A stretch of DNA of 40,184 nt from Lachnospiraceae bacterium (GTDB taxonomy: Bacteria > Bacillota > Clostridia > Lachnospirales > Lachnospiraceae): positions 1-40,184 of the forward strand of contig JAFZQN010000150.1 of the NCBI GenBank assembly GCA_017620375.1, written 5' to 3'. The notes below the pieces were generated by a model that worked only from the letters and a program-made list of their open reading frames with translations, did no database searches and was not told the DNA's origin. The stretch's first letter is position 1; every line of letters begins with the position of its first letter. A program made the position numbers and the translations under genes. Positions 7,241 to 15,114 of the stretch are shown here, one piece after another.

Positions 7241-8059
7241 ATGTTCAAAACCCGAAAACGAAAACTATTTATTTTGTTGATTCTTGCTGTAGTTGTGGTC
7301 TGTGCCCTCACTTTTGTGGTGCAAAAAGCTTTAAAAGCATACGCAGCGGGCAAACCCATTCGGACTATAACATCGTTCTTAAAAGAAAAAAACATCGATT
7401 ATTCAGATGTAAGCATTAACAATGAAACACTATCTGTAAATCTGGTATCATCAGGAGATGGACGTTGTACGATCAATGATATTAAAGCGGTGCAGGCAAT
7501 TTATGAAGTTGTTCATGCTCAAACGATTGACAGTAAGGTTAAAAATGTAAGCATTGAAATCTACGATATCAATGGCAAAATGATTTTTGATCATCATGAA
7601 AATGGCGTGTCTGCTCAGGTTCAAAATGTTGATAAGCTTGTGAAACAAGACCCTGAGCAAAAGACAGATATGACAGTGGATGAGATATTATTATATGCTG
7701 AAAACCTTGTCGCTGAATATCCATATACCATTCAGGAGTCGAAAATTGATACTGCCTCAGAGATTTCAGGTAAAAAACTTGAATTAACGTTATGTACGCT
7801 TAATAAAAACGGTATACCTTCTTTTTCTAACATAAGAGCCATATATGATAGAATTGAAGCTTTTTCTTTTTCGACAAAAGCAATAACTCAGTGTGAGATA
7901 ACGGTAAACAAAATTGAGGGTGACTGCGTTTTTTATATGGCAGGAGATTTCCTTTATGGAGAATGTATTGCTTGGGTTAGTCCGGAAGCTCAAAGTTCTT
8001 TTGTGAAAGAATATGGACCGCCTGATGGATATGAATCTTCTGATGAGCAGCTTGACTGA
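7241..8059 (+). CDS. membrane-anchored or secreted protein with two related halves, unknown function
   Basis: A protein of 272 residues. A basic start (MFKTRKRK) is followed by a strong hydrophobic segment (9-28, LFILLILAVVVVCALTFVV) that is either an anchor or a signal peptide (AYA-AG near 34-37). The exported part appears to contain a duplicated alpha/beta module: residues ~40-120 (FLKEKNIDYSDVSINNETLS ... IKAVQAIYEVV ... VSIEIYDINGKMIF) and ~150-235 (LVAEYPYTIQESKID ... IRAIYDRIEAF ... CEITVNKIEGD). I do not recognise the family. GAAAGGGG precedes the ATG by 8 bases. It is the only gene of cassette R3. Confidence 0.6.
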   Translation: MFKTRKRKLFILLILAVVVVCALTFVVQKALKAYAAGKPIRTITSFLKEKNIDYSDVSINNETLSVNLVSSGDGRCTINDIKAVQAIYEVVHAQTIDSKVKNVSIEIYDINGKMIFDHHENGVSAQVQNVDKLVKQDPEQKTDMTVDEILLYAENLVAEYPYTIQESKIDTASEISGKKLELTLCTLNKNGIPSFSNIRAIYDRIEAFSFSTKAITQCEITVNKIEGDCVFYMAGDFLYGECIAWVSPEAQSSFVKEYGPPDGYESSDEQLD

Positions 8060-8156
8060 AATATTTTATTCCGGTGATGTTGTAAAGGAAGATATTGTAA
8101 TACTATGATAAACGATATGGATGAAAAACTATAGAAAAGAATGAGGTACGTTTGAC

Positions 8157-8196
8157 AACAATCCCCGCCGCTTTGGATTAAGCGACGGGGATTGTT
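8157..8196 (+). terminator. terminator, CCCCGCCGC family, end of cassette 3
   Basis: AACAATCCCCGCCGCTT pairs with AAGCGACGGGGATTGTT, with the same internal C-A mismatch as the other two cassette hairpins. It lies about 100 bases after the stop of the gene at 7241. The bases between (8060-8156) hold nothing I recognise. Confidence 0.7.
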
Positions 8197-8335
8197 TAAG
8201 ATTTAAAGAGTACCCCGTATTTTCGCTCCAGTCAAAAGTTATAGTATGTCCGTATATTTCTTCTGCAGCGTCAAGCTGTTCTTCAAAAGAGCGGCAGATG
8301 GTTTTGGCCTTAAACGGTTTGATGATTTCAAATAT
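8197..8335 (-). pseudogene. unrecognised gene remnant cut at R4
   Basis: On the minus strand a coding-like frame reads IFEIIKPFKAKTICRSFEEQ then LDAAEEIYGHTITFDWSENT. It has no start codon (a stop at 8336-8338 precedes it) and loses coding character in the hairpin at 8157-8196. The upstream side ends about 20 bases from the R4 element. I do not recognise the protein. As at 6636-7046, an opposing gene seems to have been cut where a cassette now begins. Confidence 0.4.
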
Positions 8336-8354
8336 TTAATTTAAAAAAATTTAA

Positions 8355-8457
8355 AAAATTTTTTGTCCCTTTTTTAGAGTTCATACGTTATATTATTATA
8401 GAGGGGTACATAAGGCTTTTTGTGATCCCATCTAACAATAATGGTAGTGCACACCAA
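8355..8457 (+). promoter_or_regulatory. R4: ECF-like promoter plus structured leader, before the sigma gene
   Basis: TGTCCC (8364-8369), 16 bp, CGTTAT (8386-8391). Leader stem 1 TAGAGGGG/CCCATCTA has the inner pairing CATA/TGTG with the loop variant AGGCTTTT (shared with R5). Stem 2 is shorter here (TGGT/ACCA). Since the downstream gene is an ECF sigma factor, this copy is the natural autoregulatory promoter. Confidence 0.75.
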
Positions 8458-8514
8458 AACAATTAATTGAAGTTGTTAGTCTTTAACGAAAAAGGAGATA
8501 TATAGAACAGACAG

Positions 8515-9114
8515 ATGAGCAGACAATCAGATGATACTCCGGATATCATGCTTGATGAACTGTATACTAAATATATAAAGTTGGTTGCGGAAATAGCGTT
8601 CAGCGTGCTTAAAGATCATGAGCTCGCCAAGGACGCTACTCAGTCAGCTTTTCTTTCTGTTACCCAAAATGTCTGGAAACTAAAGGATGTACCGGAAGAA
8701 AAAGTTAAAAACTATATCATAAAAGCAGCCCGAAACGCGGCGATTGATATATACCGTAATAATCGATACATCCATAAACATGAAGTACCAATTCCTGAAG
8801 AGGGAGATCCGGAAGATATTAATAACCATGCGCGTAAAGGGAAGTTACCTAATGGGCTGTATACAGAATCCTTTGAAGATGAAGTCTTAAGAGGACTTGA
8901 CAGGACGGTATTACTAAAAGCATTGGAGAAGCTGCCACCCAAGCATATGAAATATATCAGGGATCGTTATTATGAAAACATGACTATGCAGCAGGTAGCT
9001 GAGAAATATGGCATAACAGAAGATGCGGCAAAAAAGCGTGTCTATAGGGGCATAGAAAAGCTAAAGGGATTGTATAAAAAAGAAGGGAGATGTCAGAATG
9101 AAGGAAGAAACTGA
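8515..9114 (+). CDS. ECF-type RNA polymerase sigma factor
   Basis: A protein of 199 residues. Region 2 spans ~12-85 (DHELAKDATQSAFLSV, the usual Asp-x-x-Gln-x-x-Phe helix) and region 4 spans ~132-188 (LEKLPPKHMKYIRDRYYENM and a helix-turn-helix around QQVAEKYGITEDAAKKRVYR). A ~45-residue acidic linker separates them. It overlaps the anti-sigma gene by 17 bases. The GGAG (8494-8497) is 17 bases from the ATG, unusually far; in-frame stops upstream rule out an earlier start, so translation may be weak or dependent on leader folding. It is the likely reader of R1-R5, its own promoter included; that link is inference from position. Confidence 0.9.
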   Translation: MSRQSDDTPDIMLDELYTKYIKLVAEIAFSVLKDHELAKDATQSAFLSVTQNVWKLKDVPEEKVKNYIIKAARNAAIDIYRNNRYIHKHEVPIPEEGDPEDINNHARKGKLPNGLYTESFEDEVLRGLDRTVLLKALEKLPPKHMKYIRDRYYENMTMQQVAEKYGITEDAAKKRVYRGIEKLKGLYKKEGRCQNEGRN

Positions 9115-9841
9115 GAAAAAAATCGTTACAACAGATAGAGGGGGGGGTGAAATGACTGATAATTCGAGGCCGGATTTAAAGGAAGTATTAAAAGTATATT
9201 ATGGAGAACCCGACCTAACCCCGGAAGAATCTAAAGAAGTTGAGCAGATGATATCAGAAGTAAAGGCATCAGGCTTTTTAGAAAAGTGTCATGAGATTTG
9301 CAAAAAGAAAGAAAAGAAGTATTGGTACATTGGAAAAATGGCCGTGAACAAAGCTGCCTGCCTTATAGGTGCTGTATGTTGCATTTTACTACTGTGTGGA
9401 TTTACGGTTTATTCTGTATATATCAAAAACCTTCACATGGAAAACAAGGGTGACCATGAAGAGATAGGATATACCCTTGATAAAAACGCTGATGTTAAAA
9501 GTCCTAAACGAATCGAAGTGTATTATGATCCTGCCTGGATACCGGAAGGATACCATCTTGAATCTGTCAATAAACAGGAAAAGGAATATACAATTATTTT
9601 TAGTTCCGATTCGGAAGAAGATGATTTCAATATATATTATATTCAAAGTCTACCGGGATTGAAACATCATTTAAGTACTGAAAACGGAAACCACGAAGCG
9701 GTTTCTTTTGGAAGATATTATGGAAAGTATGTTGATACAGACGACAGTAATTTTTTGATAGTGACCGATGGAATATATGTATATATTTTAATATCAGATG
9801 AAAATATCAATAAAGAAGACCTGATACGAATGTTGTATTAA
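9098..9841 (+). CDS. membrane anti-sigma factor, DUF4367-like
   Basis: A protein of 247 residues: cytoplasmic N-terminal part (1-80), one membrane segment (~86-107, ACLIGAVCCILLLCGFTVYS), and an outer domain with the DUF4367 signature (VYYDPAWIPEGYHLESV ... EYTIIFSSDSEED ... IYYIQSL). Such proteins hold the cognate ECF sigma at the membrane until a signal arrives. GGGAG lies 8 bases before the ATG at 9098. A second start at 9152, just after a run of eight G (9140-9147) that could itself act as ribosome site, would give MTDNSRPDL and leave the domains intact. The gene overlaps the sigma gene and is followed at 33 bases by a secreted protein gene. Confidence 0.8.
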   Translation: MKEETEKKIVTTDRGGGEMTDNSRPDLKEVLKVYYGEPDLTPEESKEVEQMISEVKASGFLEKCHEICKKKEKKYWYIGKMAVNKAACLIGAVCCILLLCGFTVYSVYIKNLHMENKGDHEEIGYTLDKNADVKSPKRIEVYYDPAWIPEGYHLESVNKQEKEYTIIFSSDSEEDDFNIYYIQSLPGLKHHLSTENGNHEAVSFGRYYGKYVDTDDSNFLIVTDGIYVYILISDENINKEDLIRMLY

Positions 9842-9873
9842 AAAAGTAAAAAGAAAAGAGGAAGAAGATTGTT

Positions 9874-10287
9874 ATGAAGAGAAAAATGTGGAAATCTGTA
9901 GTTGTGTTAGTTTGTATGATTATGTTTTTTCCCATATTGGAGTCAGGTAAAGAAATAAAAGCGGAAGAGTTACGATATCAATATGTTAATAATGCGGAGT
10001 GCTCGATTTCAATCACTTCCGTAACAGCAACTATTACATCAAACGTATATGGGAAAAGTGGAACAACATCGACCAGTGTTACCGTGTATCTTGAAAGCTA
10101 TTATAATGGAGAATGGCATTCCTATAATTCCTGGACACATACCGGAGGTAAAAATCAGGAAAATACGGATACTACGACGGTAGGGGTTGGGATATACAGA
10201 GTACGTATGTCCGTCACCGCGACATCGGGTGGAAATTCGGAATCTTTTAATGTAGATGGAAATATGACATGGTGTTTAGGTAATTAG
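9874..10287 (+). CDS. small secreted beta-sandwich-like protein
   Basis: A protein of 137 residues with a signal peptide (1-30, cleavage near IKA-EE). The mature part is rich in Ser/Thr and alternating strands (ISITSVTATITSNVYG, TSVTVYLESYYNGEW, GVGIYRVRMSVTATSG) and contains two Cys (in NAECS and TWCLG) that could form a disulfide joining the two ends. It resembles small secreted lachnospiral proteins of the DUF6147 kind, from memory. Third gene of the sigma operon. It could be the regulon's product or a ligand sensed by the anti-sigma; neither is shown. Confidence 0.65.
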   Translation: MKRKMWKSVVVLVCMIMFFPILESGKEIKAEELRYQYVNNAECSISITSVTATITSNVYGKSGTTSTSVTVYLESYYNGEWHSYNSWTHTGGKNQENTDTTTVGVGIYRVRMSVTATSGGNSESFNVDGNMTWCLGN

Positions 10288-10314
10288 TATGGGTAGCCAT
10301 CACTCGTAAAAGAC

Positions 10315-10437
10315 TCAATAAATCTTTTTGTTAAAATTTTTGTCCCTTTTTTAGAGTTCATACGTTATATTATTATAGAGGGGTACATAAGGCTTTTTAT
10401 GATCCCATCTAACAATGTTGGTAGTGCACGCCAAGAC
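10315..10437 (+). promoter_or_regulatory. R5: ECF-like promoter plus structured leader, copy 5
   Basis: TGTCCC (10341-10346), 16 bp, CGTTAT (10363-10368). Nearly identical to R3 including flanks; has the CATA/TATG inner pairing, AGGCTTTT loop and GCCAA in stem 2. It lies directly after the sigma operon with no hairpin between, so read-through from R4 into the transporter genes is possible. Confidence 0.75.
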
Positions 10438-10480
10438 GGGTTAACTAAGAATTATTGTTTATAATTAAGGAGATTTGTAA

Positions 10481-10879
10481 ATGAATACTATAAAAATAAA
10501 ACTAGTCATTATTGTTTTTCTTGGATTAGCAGTAATGTCAACATCGGTGGCTGCAAAAGCTACTGATCTTGGAAATAGACCGGTACCGGATAATTTTGGG
10601 CCAATGTATAAGAATACTTCTGATAACCACAGTACTTTGTTTGTAGGAGATATATCTTTATATGACACATTAAAAGCGCACATGACAGCGTATCTAGCTC
10701 CTGCGGGATATCTACAATTTACCCCTTCGGTTGAATTCACGGAAAACGATTATAAAAATTTAGTATACGGAGACGGATTACCCGCATATGTAGGACAAGC
10801 GGTTAAACTGGTGTTGTCAAAAACGTATTCTTGGTATAATGATTACGTAGTAGATATATATGATTGGAATTATAGGTAA
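10481..10879 (+). CDS. small secreted protein, possible transported or sensed product
   Basis: A protein of 132 residues with a signal peptide (core LVIIVFLGLAVMS, cleavage near AKA at ~27). The mature part has no Cys and ends in an aromatic-rich tail (YSWYNDYVVDIYDWNYR). It is the first gene behind R5 and lies just before an ABC ATPase and a large permease. That layout (small secreted protein, ATPase, multi-spanning permease) recalls lactococcin 972-type loci, but the sequence does not match that bacteriocin as I remember it. Product or substrate status is inference. Confidence 0.6.
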   Translation: MNTIKIKLVIIVFLGLAVMSTSVAAKATDLGNRPVPDNFGPMYKNTSDNHSTLFVGDISLYDTLKAHMTAYLAPAGYLQFTPSVEFTENDYKNLVYGDGLPAYVGQAVKLVLSKTYSWYNDYVVDIYDWNYR

Positions 10880-10938
10880 TTGCATTTTTATCCCGGGTGG
10901 GGTTTAAGTCCTGCCTGGGATATTTTGGAGAAAAAAAG

Positions 10939-11607
10939 ATGTTGATCGAGTTGACAAAAATCAGTAAAAGATACGGCAGTGGTGAAACAGAAGTTGAGGC
11001 ATTAAAAGATATAGATCTTAGGGTAAATAAAAAGGAATTTGTCGCTGTTATGGGAAAGAGCGGGTGCGGGAAAACAACGCTCATTAACATACTGGGGACT
11101 ATAATAAAGCCTGATACCGGTCGTTATATGTTTGACGGGAACGATATCACTAAATATTCTGAAAAAAAACTTGCAACTCTAAAAAGAAGCAGTATATCGA
11201 TTGTATTTCAGAGCTTTAATCTTGTTGATGAACTTGATATAAAGAATAACATAATACTCCCGTTTATATTTGATAAAAAAGAATATGATAAGGACTACCT
11301 TGAGAGTATAATTAAAGATCTTGAGATAAAAGATATCTTAAATAAATACCCGGACGAAGTATCCGGAGGAGAAAAGCAACGTGTTGCAATTGCAAGGGCT
11401 CTTTTGGTTAAACCCCAATTGATACTGGCCGATGAACCTACGGGTAATCTTGATAGTGAAAATTCTGAAAAAGTTGTTCGACTTCTTAAGAAATGCGTGG
11501 ATGATTACGGAAGTACGGTTATTATGGTCACGCATGATATTGATATGACAGAGTTGGCAGATAGGATACTCGAGATGAGCGACGGGAAGATGATAAAGGG
11601 TGAGTAG
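10939..11607 (+). CDS. ABC transporter ATP-binding protein, MacB/LolD type
   Basis: A protein of 222 residues with all ABC motifs: Walker A GKSGCGKT (39-46), Q-loop Gln91 (FQSFNL), signature VSGGEKQ (141-147), Walker B LILADEPTGNLD (161-172) and switch His199. The DEPTGNLD wording is typical of ATPases that pair with FtsX/MacB permeases and drive mechanotransmission rather than classic import. Start chosen at 10939 (GGAG 8 bases upstream); an upstream in-frame ATG at 10897 lacks a site. The permease start follows the stop by one base. Confidence 0.9.
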   Translation: MLIELTKISKRYGSGETEVEALKDIDLRVNKKEFVAVMGKSGCGKTTLINILGTIIKPDTGRYMFDGNDITKYSEKKLATLKRSSISIVFQSFNLVDELDIKNNIILPFIFDKKEYDKDYLESIIKDLEIKDILNKYPDEVSGGEKQRVAIARALLVKPQLILADEPTGNLDSENSEKVVRLLKKCVDDYGSTVIMVTHDIDMTELADRILEMSDGKMIKGE

Positions 11608-11608
11608 T

Positions 11609-14146
11609 ATGCTGAAACTTGCATTGAAGCTTATAAAAAAGAAAAGAAAAAAATACCGTGTTACCTTTTTATGCATAGTAGCATGTGCTTTTTTTATTGC
11701 CGTTATTGAAGGAATATATATGGGACACCACGCAGCAACTTTTGACGAGGCATATTATTATGCAGGGAAATATGATGTTGCAGCATATGTTGATCCTGAG
11801 ATATTGGCTAGTTATAACTTCTATAGTGAAAAAGGCAGTTTGACAGCGATCAATGAAGTGACCTATTCGGTAAGACAGGATAAAATACCGGATAATACTA
11901 TGTCAGAAGCCCAGAAAAGCTATATGGAATACAATTATATGAGTTTGATGGGCATAAGGGATGCCAGTGATGTCATCCAAACCTATGACTTAAGTGAGGG
12001 CAGGTGGCCTGAAAACACGGATGAATTAGTTGTATCGCTGAACTTCGTACTGGAGGATGGACGATCTGTAAGAAATGGAACCGTAAAGATAGGAGATACA
12101 GTAAGTATTCAATATGGAATAAGGAAAAATGAAGTAGGAGAAAGCCTGCAAGGTGAAATTACCGGTCCTGAAACTTTTGAAGTTGCCGGAGAAAAGGAAT
12201 TCCGGATATGTGGTATCTTTTCATATAAAAAGCTGCTATCCGGGCAACATATATGTTATGGATACTATAAATACGGTGCTTTGGAGCCAAAGGAAACTGC
12301 ACTGTACTATGTATTAAATGAAGAAAATTATGATGAACTTAAATCATTTGAAAAAAACCTTAGGGAGTATGGCTTTCAAAAAGTGGAAGCTAACGGGCAT
12401 ATAGAAACAGCTTTGAAATCTTTACAGTCTTCTGATTATATAAGCTCTATTGAAGACGGTATGTTTATCCTTGAAGCTATATTGATAGCTGTGGCTATGG
12501 GCATAATCGCAGTAAATCAATATCAGAATATACTTGAAGATTCTGAACAGATACGACTTTTTAGAAGGCTTGGAGCCGAAAGAAAGCATATCTATTTTTT
12601 GTATCTGACCCCGGGTGTAGTTTTTATTATTGTAGGGTTTGTGACAGCCTTTATTATTTCCGGGATGTTTCTAAAAGCATATGGAACGGTACTGTTAAAC
12701 AATTTATTTTCCTATGGGTATGCGCCGGATTACTTTAAGGTTGATCTGATAATGTATCTTATATCCTTTGGATTTATCCTTTTGGAATCGTTTTGTTTGA
12801 TATTGACGGTAGTAAAAAAAGAACTACGTATATATGAGGATGGACAGCAAGGGAGAAAAAGGAAAAAACAGGAGCAGATCAAGAACCTGTTTGGATTAGC
12901 CAGAGTCCTGAACAAAGGATTTTCTATAAGGAGGGTAGCTAAGACGACTATTGTTGTATTTGCTCTGACTATTATCCCGATATGTTTTATGACAGGTATT
13001 TCGGTGTATAGAGGAGCTGAAGAGCTGATTGTTGAGGGCGAGGTTGATTTCGTACTGAATTTAAGCGGAACAAATGTCTTTGCCGGAGAAGAAGAATTAC
13101 GAAATATTGGCGGGATTAAAAGTATAGAGAGATTTGCTAAGGCGGCATCTATAAAATTACCATTATCCAGGGAGGTGCTTGGAGAAGAAGTTTATCGAGA
13201 AATGAAGAGTAAGCCATGGTATACGGAATTATTTAATGAAGACGATGAATTAATCTGGGTGGTAGAAATAATATTCCCGGATGAAAAATCATATAATAAA
13301 TTTTATCATGATCAATATACTGGCTGTTTCCCTGAATATGACGAGTATATTAAAAGTGATAGTGTGATCATCAGTGTAAACTATTGTTTTGGTGAAGACG
13401 GAAGTGTGGTTGACATCGGAAAGAAGATAGCAGAACAGTACGGTGTGGTTAAGTTGCACTCGTTTGTCGATAATGATAAATCGGTAGAATTGAGTGTAAG
13501 TTCATCATATCTTGATAAACACAAAGAGTCTGATGGGGTATTTGCAACCATTATAGCTCCGCCGGGACTGTTTGATGAGTTTTTTTCCGGAGCGGAGTAT
13601 CATCATATGGTGCAATACGCAGTAAATGCGGAGCCCGGAAGTTATGAGGAGTTGAGCAGGGAATTAAAGGATTTCGCTTTTCATAATAATATGGCTATAA
13701 TGGATTATTATGATGCAAACAAAGAACATCGCAACTATCTTATTGTAAGGGTCACTTCATTGATAACAAGCTTTTTGATTGTCTTGATAGTATGTTTTAT
13801 AGTTCTATATTCAGTTAACGCACTTGAAAGGATCAGCAAGAGAAAACAGTACACGATATTTAGCCTACTGGGCATAAAGAAAAGTTCATCTGTTTTGTTA
13901 CGGGGATATGAGGATGCTATATATATCATAGACGGCTTGATCATAGCGCTGGTATTTCATATCATATCGGCAAATACATTTTTAGAAGGATTATATTTAT
14001 ATTATGGGTTACGTTTAAATCTGATATTTCTGTCTGCGGTTATCTGCCTTTTAATATATACAGGCCTGTTTTTCCTTTTTTCTGCACTTCCCTCTGTATC
14101 CGGTTCCAGACATGTTTTTTATCGGCACTCCAGAGGGGAGCTATGA
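11609..14146 (+). CDS. FtsX/MacB-type ABC permease
   Basis: A protein of 845 residues with the layout of two FtsX-like halves: a first membrane helix (~16-38), a large outer domain (~40-280), three helices (~285-400), a second N-terminal helix (~440-460), another outer domain (~465-700), and three to four helices to the end. Together with the preceding ATPase it would form a mechanotransmission-type exporter or an antimicrobial-peptide detoxifier. The ATG at 11609 has GGG eight bases upstream; GTG at 11600 would overlap the ATPase. Its last 107 bases overlap the convergent radical SAM gene, so the C-terminal tail after the last helix may be secondary. Confidence 0.85.
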   Translation: MLKLALKLIKKKRKKYRVTFLCIVACAFFIAVIEGIYMGHHAATFDEAYYYAGKYDVAAYVDPEILASYNFYSEKGSLTAINEVTYSVRQDKIPDNTMSEAQKSYMEYNYMSLMGIRDASDVIQTYDLSEGRWPENTDELVVSLNFVLEDGRSVRNGTVKIGDTVSIQYGIRKNEVGESLQGEITGPETFEVAGEKEFRICGIFSYKKLLSGQHICYGYYKYGALEPKETALYYVLNEENYDELKSFEKNLREYGFQKVEANGHIETALKSLQSSDYISSIEDGMFILEAILIAVAMGIIAVNQYQNILEDSEQIRLFRRLGAERKHIYFLYLTPGVVFIIVGFVTAFIISGMFLKAYGTVLLNNLFSYGYAPDYFKVDLIMYLISFGFILLESFCLILTVVKKELRIYEDGQQGRKRKKQEQIKNLFGLARVLNKGFSIRRVAKTTIVVFALTIIPICFMTGISVYRGAEELIVEGEVDFVLNLSGTNVFAGEEELRNIGGIKSIERFAKAASIKLPLSREVLGEEVYREMKSKPWYTELFNEDDELIWVVEIIFPDEKSYNKFYHDQYTGCFPEYDEYIKSDSVIISVNYCFGEDGSVVDIGKKIAEQYGVVKLHSFVDNDKSVELSVSSSYLDKHKESDGVFATIIAPPGLFDEFFSGAEYHHMVQYAVNAEPGSYEELSRELKDFAFHNNMAIMDYYDANKEHRNYLIVRVTSLITSFLIVLIVCFIVLYSVNALERISKRKQYTIFSLLGIKKSSSVLLRGYEDAIYIIDGLIIALVFHIISANTFLEGLYLYYGLRLNLIFLSAVICLLIYTGLFFLFSALPSVSGSRHVFYRHSRGEL

Positions 14147-14945
14147 GCAGCTTTTTGTCACCGTCACCGGTTAGGCGGTGGATGACTACATCATCCGGGA
14201 TGACGGAGATACATTTCTTTAACAAAGAGATATATTCATCTTCAGTGAGGGGCGTGACACGCCCCTCGTTGTATTCTTTCTCGAGGTCGGTGTCTTTCAG
14301 GATATGCAGCAGCTGGAGCTTGATGCCGGTGGCACCGTGAGCACATACATATTTTACGGTATCAACCATATCCTCTGTGCTTTCGCCGGGGAGGCCGAGG
14401 ATTACATGGGTAATGACTTCCAGGTTCCTTTCGCGAAGCTTTCTAACGGCTTCATCATATACCGGGAGGGCGTAGCCTCGCCTTATGTATTCTGCCGTCT
14501 TTTCATGGATGGTCTGTAGGCCGAGCTCCACCCATACGGGTTTTATCTTATTACATTTGTCTAACAGTGCAAGTACATCATCCGAAAGGCAGTCGGGTCT
14601 TGTGGCAACCGACATAGCCACAATATCGGGATGGTTGATAGCTTCTAAGTACTGTTTCTCCAGGCGCTCTATCGGTGCATATGTTCCGGTAAAGGCCTGA
14701 AAGTAGGCTATATATTTTCCATCTTTAATCTTGCCGGCTACACGCTGTTTCCCGCGTTCTATCTGCTCGGTTATGCTGAGAGCAGGTGCCTCCGCAAACT
14801 CACCGCTGCCCCCTTTTGAGCAGAATATGCACCCGCGCGTATCTAAGGTCCCGTCCCTGTTGGGGCAGGTGAATCCGCCGTTTAAGGCGATTTTATATAC
14901 CTTGCAGCCAAAGGTTTTCTTTAGGTAATCATTAAGCAGTGTCAT
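14040..14945 (-). CDS. radical SAM protein, YhcC/YtqA family (TIGR01212)
   Basis: A protein of 301 residues, full length for the family. The cluster-binding cysteines are Cys27, Cys39 and Cys42 (CPNRDG ... GCIFC), the spacing typical of YhcC/YtqA rather than plain CxxxCxxC. Further family marks: YFQAFTGTYAP, VATRPDCLSDD, WVELGLQTIHE, HVILGLPGES and HRLTGDGDKKLLIAPLWS. Function of the family is not settled; it resembles Elp3-like radical SAM enzymes. A TTGACA (minus, 15011-15016) may be its -35. Its 3' end overlaps the permease gene tail-to-tail by 107 bases, marking the edge of the accessory region. Confidence 0.9.
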   Translation of the reverse strand: MTLLNDYLKKTFGCKVYKIALNGGFTCPNRDGTLDTRGCIFCSKGGSGEFAEAPALSITEQIERGKQRVAGKIKDGKYIAYFQAFTGTYAPIERLEKQYLEAINHPDIVAMSVATRPDCLSDDVLALLDKCNKIKPVWVELGLQTIHEKTAEYIRRGYALPVYDEAVRKLRERNLEVITHVILGLPGESTEDMVDTVKYVCAHGATGIKLQLLHILKDTDLEKEYNEGRVTPLTEDEYISLLKKCISVIPDDVVIHRLTGDGDKKLLIAPLWSADKKHVWNRIQREVQKKGKTGLYILKGR

Positions 14946-15045
14946 GTGGGTGCTCCTTAAATAAGGCTCTTTTTTCTTATATACATTGTTTTAAAATAAA
15001 ATTAAAATATTGTCAAGAAAAGTCAGGAGAATTATCAGATTTTTG

Positions 15046-15074
15046 TTGACACCGTTCCCCTAAAGTGGTATTAT
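15046..15074 (+). promoter_or_regulatory. sigma-A promoter of the helicase gene
   Basis: TTGACA (15046-15051), 17-bp spacer, TATTAT (15069-15074), 40 bases before the start codon. The 169-base gap also holds the divergent radical SAM promoter. Confidence 0.75.
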
Positions 15075-15114
15075 AAATCTCTCACAACTTAAAACTATAC
15101 CAGGAGGAAACTGC

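Noticed and set aside
1704-10437. R elements as insertion sequence ends or MITEs
   Set aside because: No terminal inverted repeats or target duplications; all copies have the same orientation and distance to a start codon and contain a promoter layout, so regulatory function explains them better.
10481-10879. Lactococcin 972-type bacteriocin
   Set aside because: Gene layout is similar, but the mature sequence does not show the family's Trp/His/Tyr pattern as I recall it; kept as an unassigned secreted protein.
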